From JACQXX01 sp964639175 (GTDB taxonomy: Bacteria; Acidobacteriota; Blastocatellia; Chloracidobacteriales; Chloracidobacteriaceae), in contig CAZXCE010000106.1 in NCBI GenBank assembly GCA_964639175.1, positions 1 through 17,169 of the forward strand: a stretch of DNA of 17,169 nucleotides. Direction: 5' to 3'. The translations under genes and the position numbers were made by a program. Shown in pieces: positions 6,918 to 14,732 of this stretch (position 1 is the stretch's first letter; every line of letters starts with the position of its first letter). Below the pieces are notes generated by a model. The model was given only the letters and a program-made list of their open reading frames with translations. It ran no database searches and was not told the DNA's origin.

Positions 6918-6943
6918 TCGCCGTGGTGCGAAGCCCACGGTGA
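6918..6943. repeat. Palindromic repeat with an internal GCGAAGC mini-hairpin
   Basis: CCGTGG (6921-6926) pairs with CCACGG (6935-6940). On the plus strand the stem extends outward through a G-T wobble to C-G and T-A (6918-6920 with 6941-6943). Inside, after one unpaired T, is GCGAAGC (6928-6934), a sequence known for an exceptionally stable GAA-loop DNA hairpin. It starts 8 bp behind the stop of the giant TPR gene and resembles a REP-type palindrome. Confidence 0.55.
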
Positions 6944-6951
6944 CAATCAGG

Positions 6952-9900
6952 TCAAACCCCACCCGCTGACGCAGGTGGTACTGACTGAGTCACGAATCGC
7001 TGATCAATGACGAGGGCTGGAGTGGACTGGCTGGGCTGAGCCGCCAGAAGAGCCGAAAGCTTTTCAATGCGAGCTTCACTCGTTGACTGCTGGGCGGCAT
7101 CAGCCAGGAGCGCCAGTCGCTGGTTTTCATACTTCAGCGCGATGTCCAGGGCATTGATTTGTTCCGCCGCGAGTGACAGCCGCTCCAGAATCTCAAGTTG
7201 GATTTGGTGTTGACGATTTTGAGTGAGGGTTTCCAGTGTTTGACTCTGGGATTGAGCGTCTGGTTCCATAAAATCTTCGAAAACCCTGAACCCTGAACCC
7301 TGAACCCTGAACTCTGGGCTGGTCAGTTTGTCGGCGATTGAGAAGGCGGCTCGCGGCTGATTCCCGTCAAGGTACAACCCAATTTGCTGGATTTGCGGAT
7401 CGGCTTCGGTGAACCCAAAGCTCTCACTCATCGAGAGGTTCGGGTTATTGGTTTGAGCCCGCGAAAAATCGGCGATAGCCTGGCCGGGCTGGTGGATTGC
7501 TTTCTCCAGAAGTGCTCTGAAAAACCAGCCATATGGATTGGCCAACACTGTCTGGTGCTGATTGAGGCGTTGAAGCGCTTCGGATGACTGATTCATCGAA
7601 GCCAGTTTTTTCGCCTGAATGGCGGTTAGCATTTCAGTATCACCTTTGGTTTGAACCATTTGTTCAAGTGTTGTCCACAGTGCAGTGTTTGTCCCGATCA
7701 ACTCGGGCGCCATCCAGACTGCCTGCCACCGGGTTCTTCGCAAAACGGAACGATCTCCCAGCAGGTCGCCCAGTTCGGCAATGGCCTCTGATGTGTGGTT
7801 GGCCAGGGCCAGCAAGCGGGCCAGTTCAAGGCGGTTGATTTCATTTTCCGGATGAATGGTTCGAAACCGCTGCCGGTACTGAATCGCAAGCTCAATCTGC
7901 CCAACCTCGGCTGCCAGTTCAGCCCCGAGCGTCAGGGCATCTCCGCGAGAAACGGAAAGAACCGGAGCGGGTTTTTCAACCACCGGGTCAGTAATCGTCC
8001 GACGGGCAAGAAACGGGAGTTTCGCCACGGCAGCCTGGGTCGTTTCTCGGGTCTCGGGTTCGTCAAGACTGGTCAGGAAGTTCAGAAATTGAAGACCGGT
8101 TTTGGCATCGTTTTGCTCAAAGGCCAGCCGGGCGAGGCCGATAAAGGCTGACGGTTCAAGTTGTTCCAGTGCCAGCATCCGTTCATAGGCAGCCTGGAGC
8201 AGCGTTTGAGCCAGGTCGAGGCGGTTTTCTTCCTGAAGCAGCGCCACCACATCATTCAGTCGGCGCAATGACGGTTTCTGGACGGTGAGCGTTTCCGGAT
8301 AGGTTTCAATCCCACAGAAGTGGGTGAGTTCTTCAAAAAGGGTGGCCGTTCCGGTCTGGGCTTTCAGGCGGAAGCGGGTCAGCCGGAGCCATTCCGGGCG
8401 TGGATAACTGTTTTTGAGTTCGTTTTCGATGGTTTCAACTGTGTTGAGAGCGGCAGCCGTCTGTTGCTGCGAAAGCTGGTATTCAAGGAGCGCCTGTTGC
8501 CATTTCAGCCGGTCAGACTCTGGTGCCTCAACCCGATAGTCATTTTTGTGGTCGAGGATTTCTTCAGCCCGCAACGGATTGAATGTCGTCTTGAGCTGGT
8601 CGGTGAATTGGTAGTCATAGCTATACCGACCCGGCCTGGAACTCTGGTCAATCAAAATTTGATAAAACCGAGAGTGTTCGGTTTCGCTGACGAGTGAGTC
8701 ACCAATCACGGTTTCCGCCAGCCAGCTATTTTTTGGAAGTTCCAGGCACAATTGTTGAAAGTAGGTCGCCTGGGCCTGGGCTGCGGCAGGTGACAGCGGT
8801 GTATCGTCCTTCAATTCAGGATGAAAGGAGGCCGAAAGCGTGTGAAGCAGAGGTTTCAGTGGTTCAAACTGGCTGTTGGGGTCGCTCTGGTAGACCTCGT
8901 CATTTTCTTTCTCGATCCGTTTGAGTTCTTTCACCAGGATCGGGAAAAGCCGTGCCCGACTCTGCTCGCTGAGTCCATGTTCGGTCAAAATGCGGATATA
9001 GCGTTCACTTGACTCACGATTGAAGCCTGAGGAAATGGCCTGTTCCCATTGTGCTTTGGCTTTGGCTGTCTCACCCAGTTGCCAGAGCGCCTGACCCAGA
9101 TCAAGCCTGATCGTAACCGGGTCGGCGGTATTTTCAAGTGCCAGCGTCAAATGTGTGAGCGCTGATTGTGGGTCGTGATGGGCTAAAAACCAGCGACCCA
9201 ATCTGACCTGTTCGGCAGCATCTTCGGGGCGGTTTTCAATCCCGGCCTGCAGCCAGCCGGTGGGTGGAATTGGGCTTGTGATTTGTTTCTCGGGAGAAAT
9301 TTGCTTCTGAAAGAACCACTGGCCGTAATTTTGAGCCAGCGTCGCCCAATCGTCGCCCACCAGTTGACTGGTTGTGTCCGGACGTTGTTTGACCAGTTCA
9401 CCAATCGTGGTAAATCGGAGCGCACTTTGAAAAGCCTCGTCAATCGGGGGCGTCAATTCGTGCAAAACCAGCCCGGTTTGGGCCGTGCGAGCCGATTTCC
9501 AGACTGCGGAAAGCGGTGCACCTTGAATGGCAAGCCGAGCCAGGTCGGGCATCTGCTTTCGAATCAGGAAATTGATCAGTTGAAGATGGAACGGAGACGG
9601 TTTTTCAGTGCACGCCCGGAGTTCAGCTTCCCCAGCATCACCAAGATCACACAAAAGTTCAAAATAACGCTCGACGGTGGGGGCTGGCTGCTTCCAAAGT
9701 TCACCGGTGTACCGTTGATAGTAAGTTCTCAACGCCCAGAGTTCTTTTTCACGGTTGTTGAGCCGGCGCGATTCGTCGGCAATGGCTTCCAGATACTCAA
9801 CTGAAGGTTTATCTGGGTCGAGTTCATATTCGGTTGTCAGCGTGACCAGTGCCTGCTGGAAATCTCCGTGAGTACGATAAAACTCAACCAGTTCAAACAC

Positions 9901-12900
9901 TTGCTGACGGTGGAAACTATTGACGTGGGTTGAAGTTTTGAGCTGGGCGTTGAGTATTTCTTCTTCCAGGTGTGTAAACCCGGCTTTGGCCGAGAAATTG
10001 CGCAACAGACTGATGGTTTCAAATTGATCAGGTTGGGAAATGGCGAGTTCGATGCGCTGCCGCAGGTCCTGGATGATGGCCGCCAGTTCGTCACCAGTGG
10101 CCCGCTCGGCTGTTTCAGCCGCCACTGCCGCCACCAGTCCATAATTCAGAAATTTGATTCGTTCCTGAGCCGTCCCGGCCTGCAGACTGGTTGGTGATTC
10201 ACGTTCGGCAATCAATTTCTGGCGCAGGTCCCACAATCGCCCGGCAATCTTGTCCAGAGGTTCTTCAGAATGAAGCGTTTGCACATAACTGGTCAGGTCA
10301 CCGATGTTGATTTCATTTTTGTACGGATTGGACGCATAGGTTTCAAAGACATTTCGATAGAGTGCAATCGCTTTGGCTCTGTCGGTGGTTCGGAGTCGTT
10401 CGGCTTCGGCAAGCTGTTCGGTTAAGGTCTGTTGCTTTGGTGGCGGTGGTTCGGGGAGTTTTTGTCGAACCACGGCGGCTTCTGTGTGATAACCGGCCTG
10501 TTCCAGGACATTCATCAGCTTTTTGAGGTATTCCGGGTCATCGTTGGTGAGTTCTGCGGCTTTGCGCAAGGCTTTGATGGCCTCGTTCAATTGATTGAGC
10601 TTGAGGTGGGCTTCGGCGATTGCCGCGTAGAGGTCAACCAGTTCCGGTTGATTCCCAATTGCCGTGCGGTAGTTTTCAATCGCCTTTGGCCAGTCGCTTT
10701 TGGCTTCATAAATTCGCGCCAGAACCAGATACCAGCGATAATTTTTATACGCCTGTTTCGCGGTTTGCTGATAATAGGCCAGCAGCCGTTCAGCACCGCC
10801 ATACCGTTTGGCGTAGCTCAGCGCGGCAGTGAGCCGGTCTTCGTCATCGGGTTCGCGGTTGATAATTTCAATGTGCTGATCAATTGCGGCGTCATAGTCT
10901 TTTAACTGCGTAAACGCCGTGATCATTTTTTCCCGCACATCCGCCACCTGATATCGAATTTCCTGGATTTCGATATCCTGTTTTTGGATGGCGCTGAGGC
11001 TTTGCTGAAAAACCTCACCCAACTCGGCTGGCTGACTGGTTTTGACATACATCCGGGCCAGTTCCTGAAACACGCCGGCATCGAGCGGGTTTTCCTGATG
11101 CAGTTGCCGCAATACCTGTTCGGCCTGCGGAAACTGGTTCAGGTCGAGATAGCGTGCCGCCAGTTTACGGGCAAACCGATAGGCAAATCTTCCGATGCCG
11201 CGTTGACGCCCCTGAGTGAGAACTTCCAATGCCCGATCACTTTGCCCCATCCGCCAGTAGATGTCTGCGGTTTCGCTCAATACGCCATAATTAAGTGGAT
11301 ATCGCTCCAGGATCTGCCGGAGCACCCGGTCTACAGCGGGCAGGTCGCGGTGATTTTTGTACAGTTCAGCCAGTTGCAGGTGAAACGAAATCGCAAACCG
11401 ATGGCTTTTGGCACTGGCGATAAGTTGTTGCAGCGTGGTGGCTTCGCCATCCAGATGACTGCTATTTCTGAAAAAACTGCGGGCTCGGGTGAGAAATTCC
11501 TGGGACCGGCTTTTGGTGACTTCAGCTTTGAGATGATTGACTGCCTGTGCTTCCTGGCCGACTTCCTTTAAAAATTCGGCATACCCGAGCACCAGCCATT
11601 CAGGTTGAGACTGGGTGCGATAGCTTTCCGCCAGTGCCTGCTCCAGTGCCTGGGGAACATCCTGGCGATCATACAAAACGTGCAACCGTGCTCTGGTTTT
11701 GCGGCGGTCCGCATAGTCGGTGGTTTCCTGGTTTAAGGCTTTGACATACTCCGCCAGCGCCTGGGGGCGCTCGTGTTTGGCTTCGTGGATGGCCCCGGCT
11801 TGATAGGCATACAGGCTGTTGTTGTGGAGCTGTTCCCGAAGCCGCCAAATGGTGCGCAACGCGTCATCATATTGAAAATAGTCCCAGTAGAGCGTTGCCG
11901 TGTCGAGATAAATTTCAGGCTCACCCCGGCCAAGGTCGAGCAGTTTTTCCCATTCAGCTTTGGCCTGACCATAGTCGCCCAGCTCGGCATAGAGTTCGCC
12001 CGACGTGGTGCGAAGGCCGTTGATGGCGGGATTGGCTTCGGTATAGGCATGGTGCACTGTGGCCGCTTCAGTTAAAGCGGTGCGGTCTTTTTGCCCAAAC
12101 GAGCGATTTAATGCCACGAGGCGGAGGGTAAATTCGGCATTGTTTGGATACAGGCGAGTCAGTTCGCGATAGGTCTCGACCGCGCCTTCGAAATCAGAAA
12201 GCCGGATGGCCGCATCGGCCTGAAACAGTTTGTAGGGAAGGAGTTCCAGCGGATTGTTCGTCGTCGTTGCGCACTTTTTGCGCGCCTGCTCAACTGAGGA
12301 TCGAAGCTCTTTCCGGCTGGCCAGATGTGACAGAAATTCCCGGCGAATTTCAGGTGACACAAAGATATATTCGGCCATCAGTTTGCGCCATTCGGTCCAC
12401 TCTTTCCGCTGTTCATAGTATCTGAGCAATCCATTGACAAACATCAGGTTATGCGGGAAACGCCTGTGTGCCATCTGATATAACCCAAGGCACAGGTTCC
12501 GATCAAACTCAGTGCTTGAATCGAGCCGTGAAGCAATAAAATTCAACAGATAGGCTTCAGTTTCAGTGTCATTCAAGGTCGAGATCAACTGGCGGGAAAA
12601 GGTCTCAAGTTCGCGGTCACGTTTGGTCCGGATCAGCCATCGTGCCAGCCGGTGGTGCCAGAGCATCGTCGGAAAATGAGTGATAGCTTCTCGATATACC
12701 CGGAGCTGCTCGTCAGCCAGATTGGTCTGGTCAAGCCATTGCAGCCATCGTTCATAGAGACCCTGTTCGTCCGGGTATTTTTTCAGCTCGCTGGCATACA
12801 GGCTCAAAATATCTTGCCTCCGCTCCTGGTTAAAGAGCGAAGAAACCAGCCGGTCCAAAACGATTGCATAGGTGATGGTTTGGGGCTGGGCTGTGGCTGA

Positions 12901-14673
12901 AAGGCCCAGGTGATTGTTGAGTGCGCTGTATGAGTAACTCCAATTCTCAGGTGTTGAGGCGTCTTTGGTACTGGGGAGGTTGATTCCGGAGGGGGATTGA
13001 GGCTGGGTCTGGGTTTGATACGGTGGTGGTCCGGTGAGTTCAGTCGAAAACCCAATCTGGGGAGAAACCGGCAGTAGCTGGTCACCTGGCTTTCGATTTT
13101 TTCCGAAGTAATCAAGCACCCGCTGCAAAACGGCCTGTTCTTCGCGGCGGTTGTCTCTGGCCAGATAGGCATCCGCCAGTTTGAGTGCGACTTCTGGAAA
13201 TTGCGACGCATTTTGATAGCGTTGCTCAAATTCAACCAGCGTTGCATCGGCAACTTGAAGCTCTTCAGTAGCCGCATACAACCGAACAATATCCAGATAC
13301 ATTTGCGCCAGCTCCGGCGAAGTCGGGTTTTCCTGTTTGTAGGCTGAAAAAATACGAAACGCGGCGGCTTTATTGAAAAATCGAGTGGCGTTGGTTTGTT
13401 TTTCTTCAAACTTATCGCCCACGTCGCTATCTGAAAAAATGAGTGACAGCACGGCGCCAAACAGCCCTGGATGCGAATCTGCCGTGGCAATATCCTGATA
13501 AAACTGCAGGTCATTGTTGGTCAATGAAAGCTGTTCGTTCTGAGCATCCATCAGGATTTCAAACAGTTGGTACAGGACCTTGGCTCGGATTGGGTCTCCG
13601 GGTTTGACCTGGGTTTGCAAACAAACCGTGTAGAGATACCGGGCGGCTTCATCAGGCTGGTTTTCCTCAATCAAATAGTGGCTGATGATGAGGAGTTCAT
13701 CTGGCGTCAGTGGCTGATTGCGTTCAGCACGGGCTTTTTCATGGCGGAGAATGTCATTTTTAACCGAGCCACCTGCATAGTGTCCTTCCAGATAATGGAG
13801 GCGTTTGACGAGCAGGGAAAAGTTCTCTGGGTGCTGCAGAAACTGTTCTTTGACTTCAACATAGAAAGCACGGTACCGGTTGTGTTCATCCAGAAACGTG
13901 TCAAACGACTGGGCAAGAGCTTCAGACCATTGCGCATCGAGTGCGGTTGAAAAAACGGTTTCGGCTTCTTTTTCGCGACCCAGATTGGCCAGGAGATTGG
14001 CTTCGGTGACCACAAAGTAACTGGTATTTTGCGGAAAGTGCGGTTTGTACTGCTGGACCAGTTTCAGAGCTTCCGGGTAATTTTTTTCACCTGCCAGCCA
14101 GTCAATCAGTTCAATAATGACTGAGACCACGGATGGATCCTGTTCAATGACGTTCTGGTAGTACTGTGGACCAAGGTACGCCGTCAGGTTGTGTTTACGA
14201 GCGTGGGCTATGAGCCGCTGGAGAATCGAGACTTTCTGAGCTTTGGGCACCAGATTGAGCAATCGTTCCAGTGTTTTGGCTTCGTGGTCAAATCGGGCCT
14301 GTCGGTCCTGGAAGGCGGCGACCAGTTCGAGGCTTTCAACGCTCTGGTGTTCAAGTTCGGCATAGCGCTCGATTTCTTTCTCGGCCAGATCGGGATTTCC
14401 CAGTTGTTCATCCAGTTGTGACAGGTGCCGGGCAATGAGCGATGCCTGTGGATATTGGGTTTGCAGGGCTTCCATTCGGGTGCGTGCCTCAGCGGTTGGA
14501 ACTGGCACCAGCGCCTGAGACCCAAAAAACTCAGCTCGGGTATAGAGTGCGGCTTCAATTTGAGTTTGCAGGTCCTCAGTTTTTGTTGGAACGACATCTG
14601 CGCGGCTTTTCCAGAAAGAAAAACTCAGGACAATCAGAACCACGGCGAGTGCAGCGAGTAATTGCGGTTTCAT
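6952..14673 (-). CDS. Giant membrane-anchored TPR protein (2573 residues)
   Basis: The N-terminus MKPQLLAALAVVLIVLSFSFWKSRAD gives a short signal or single transmembrane anchor (about 4-21), so the rest is probably outside the cytoplasm. Nearly the whole length is helical repeats of TPR type. Clear canonical units lie around 1310-1400 (for example WPKAIENYRTAIGNQPELV and LNEAIKALRKAAELTNDDP), with more divergent units elsewhere (DNAQFTLRL-like, W-x-x-L-G-x-x-Y patterns). Pro-rich breaks at about 527-580 and near 1405-1412 (PEPPPPK) split the array into blocks. No enzymatic motif is visible. TPR superhelices scaffold protein complexes; with tens of repeats this could span a large part of the envelope. 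Residues about 2455-2464 are encoded by a heptamer array. The ATG has no Shine-Dalgarno because the 28-bp tandem repeat occupies that spot; the start is kept because it gives a good anchor. Second in the operon, 59 bp after the VIT/vWA gene. Stop is TGA. Confidence 0.92.
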   Translation of the reverse strand: MKPQLLAALAVVLIVLSFSFWKSRADVVPTKTEDLQTQIEAALYTRAEFFGSQALVPVPTAEARTRMEALQTQYPQASLIARHLSQLDEQLGNPDLAEKEIERYAELEHQSVESLELVAAFQDRQARFDHEAKTLERLLNLVPKAQKVSILQRLIAHARKHNLTAYLGPQYYQNVIEQDPSVVSVIIELIDWLAGEKNYPEALKLVQQYKPHFPQNTSYFVVTEANLLANLGREKEAETVFSTALDAQWSEALAQSFDTFLDEHNRYRAFYVEVKEQFLQHPENFSLLVKRLHYLEGHYAGGSVKNDILRHEKARAERNQPLTPDELLIISHYLIEENQPDEAARYLYTVCLQTQVKPGDPIRAKVLYQLFEILMDAQNEQLSLTNNDLQFYQDIATADSHPGLFGAVLSLIFSDSDVGDKFEEKQTNATRFFNKAAAFRIFSAYKQENPTSPELAQMYLDIVRLYAATEELQVADATLVEFEQRYQNASQFPEVALKLADAYLARDNRREEQAVLQRVLDYFGKNRKPGDQLLPVSPQIGFSTELTGPPPYQTQTQPQSPSGINLPSTKDASTPENWSYSYSALNNHLGLSATAQPQTITYAIVLDRLVSSLFNQERRQDILSLYASELKKYPDEQGLYERWLQWLDQTNLADEQLRVYREAITHFPTMLWHHRLARWLIRTKRDRELETFSRQLISTLNDTETEAYLLNFIASRLDSSTEFDRNLCLGLYQMAHRRFPHNLMFVNGLLRYYEQRKEWTEWRKLMAEYIFVSPEIRREFLSHLASRKELRSSVEQARKKCATTTNNPLELLPYKLFQADAAIRLSDFEGAVETYRELTRLYPNNAEFTLRLVALNRSFGQKDRTALTEAATVHHAYTEANPAINGLRTTSGELYAELGDYGQAKAEWEKLLDLGRGEPEIYLDTATLYWDYFQYDDALRTIWRLREQLHNNSLYAYQAGAIHEAKHERPQALAEYVKALNQETTDYADRRKTRARLHVLYDRQDVPQALEQALAESYRTQSQPEWLVLGYAEFLKEVGQEAQAVNHLKAEVTKSRSQEFLTRARSFFRNSSHLDGEATTLQQLIASAKSHRFAISFHLQLAELYKNHRDLPAVDRVLRQILERYPLNYGVLSETADIYWRMGQSDRALEVLTQGRQRGIGRFAYRFARKLAARYLDLNQFPQAEQVLRQLHQENPLDAGVFQELARMYVKTSQPAELGEVFQQSLSAIQKQDIEIQEIRYQVADVREKMITAFTQLKDYDAAIDQHIEIINREPDDEDRLTAALSYAKRYGGAERLLAYYQQTAKQAYKNYRWYLVLARIYEAKSDWPKAIENYRTAIGNQPELVDLYAAIAEAHLKLNQLNEAIKALRKAAELTNDDPEYLKKLMNVLEQAGYHTEAAVVRQKLPEPPPPKQQTLTEQLAEAERLRTTDRAKAIALYRNVFETYASNPYKNEINIGDLTSYVQTLHSEEPLDKIAGRLWDLRQKLIAERESPTSLQAGTAQERIKFLNYGLVAAVAAETAERATGDELAAIIQDLRQRIELAISQPDQFETISLLRNFSAKAGFTHLEEEILNAQLKTSTHVNSFHRQQVFELVEFYRTHGDFQQALVTLTTEYELDPDKPSVEYLEAIADESRRLNNREKELWALRTYYQRYTGELWKQPAPTVERYFELLCDLGDAGEAELRACTEKPSPFHLQLINFLIRKQMPDLARLAIQGAPLSAVWKSARTAQTGLVLHELTPPIDEAFQSALRFTTIGELVKQRPDTTSQLVGDDWATLAQNYGQWFFQKQISPEKQITSPIPPTGWLQAGIENRPEDAAEQVRLGRWFLAHHDPQSALTHLTLALENTADPVTIRLDLGQALWQLGETAKAKAQWEQAISSGFNRESSERYIRILTEHGLSEQSRARLFPILVKELKRIEKENDEVYQSDPNSQFEPLKPLLHTLSASFHPELKDDTPLSPAAAQAQATYFQQLCLELPKNSWLAETVIGDSLVSETEHSRFYQILIDQSSRPGRYSYDYQFTDQLKTTFNPLRAEEILDHKNDYRVEAPESDRLKWQQALLEYQLSQQQTAAALNTVETIENELKNSYPRPEWLRLTRFRLKAQTGTATLFEELTHFCGIETYPETLTVQKPSLRRLNDVVALLQEENRLDLAQTLLQAAYERMLALEQLEPSAFIGLARLAFEQNDAKTGLQFLNFLTSLDEPETRETTQAAVAKLPFLARRTITDPVVEKPAPVLSVSRGDALTLGAELAAEVGQIELAIQYRQRFRTIHPENEINRLELARLLALANHTSEAIAELGDLLGDRSVLRRTRWQAVWMAPELIGTNTALWTTLEQMVQTKGDTEMLTAIQAKKLASMNQSSEALQRLNQHQTVLANPYGWFFRALLEKAIHQPGQAIADFSRAQTNNPNLSMSESFGFTEADPQIQQIGLYLDGNQPRAAFSIADKLTSPEFRVQGSGFRVFEDFMEPDAQSQSQTLETLTQNRQHQIQLEILERLSLAAEQINALDIALKYENQRLALLADAAQQSTSEARIEKLSALLAAQPSQSTPALVIDQRFVTQSVPPASAGGV
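7284..7311. repeat. Heptamer tandem array, 4 perfect copies of CCCTGAA
   Basis: Four head-to-tail copies of CCCTGAA on the plus strand (GGGTTCA on the coding minus strand) lie inside the giant TPR gene. They code for RVQGSGF-type sequence at residues about 2455-2464, unlike the surrounding helical repeats. In the coding orientation the unit has no stop in any frame; the other strand would give TGA every seven codons. The array is 28 bases, so it is not a whole number of codons. Similar to the short tandem heptamers (STRR) described in cyanobacteria. Confidence 0.9.
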
Positions 14674-14675
14674 AT

Positions 14676-14731
14676 TTTTTGGAGTGCGGCGGCTTGACGC
14701 CGCTTTTTGGAGTGCGGCGGCTTGACGCCGC
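14676..14731. repeat. 28-bp palindromic repeat, two perfect tandem copies
   Basis: Copies at 14676-14703 and 14704-14731 are identical. Each consists of TTTTTGGAGT followed by GCGGCG-GCTTGA-CGCCGC, a 6-bp G+C hairpin. A further TTT (14732-14734) begins a third copy and contributes to the TAA stop of the VIT/vWA gene. The pair fills almost the whole 59-bp gap before the giant TPR gene. The type resembles dispersed intergenic repeats I associate with Acidobacteriota-like genomes (memory only). Confidence 0.88.
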
Positions 14732-14732
14732 T

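Noticed and set aside
7284..7311. Telomere-like repeat or CRISPR
   Set aside because: The unit resembles eukaryotic telomere sequence, but it is only four copies inside a bacterial gene. There are no spacers, so it is not a CRISPR array.
9283..9804. Long plus-strand open frames (173 and 157 codons, among others) opposite the giant TPR gene
   Set aside because: The minus-strand frame gives continuous TPR helices over the same bases. The plus-strand translations have no domain, no ribosome site and arise from the codon bias of the opposite strand.
14685..14708. Intrinsic terminator formed by the 28-bp repeat
   Set aside because: The G+C stem followed by TTTTT exists only on the plus strand, where no gene ends. 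On the coding strand the A-run precedes the stem, so it would not terminate the operon.
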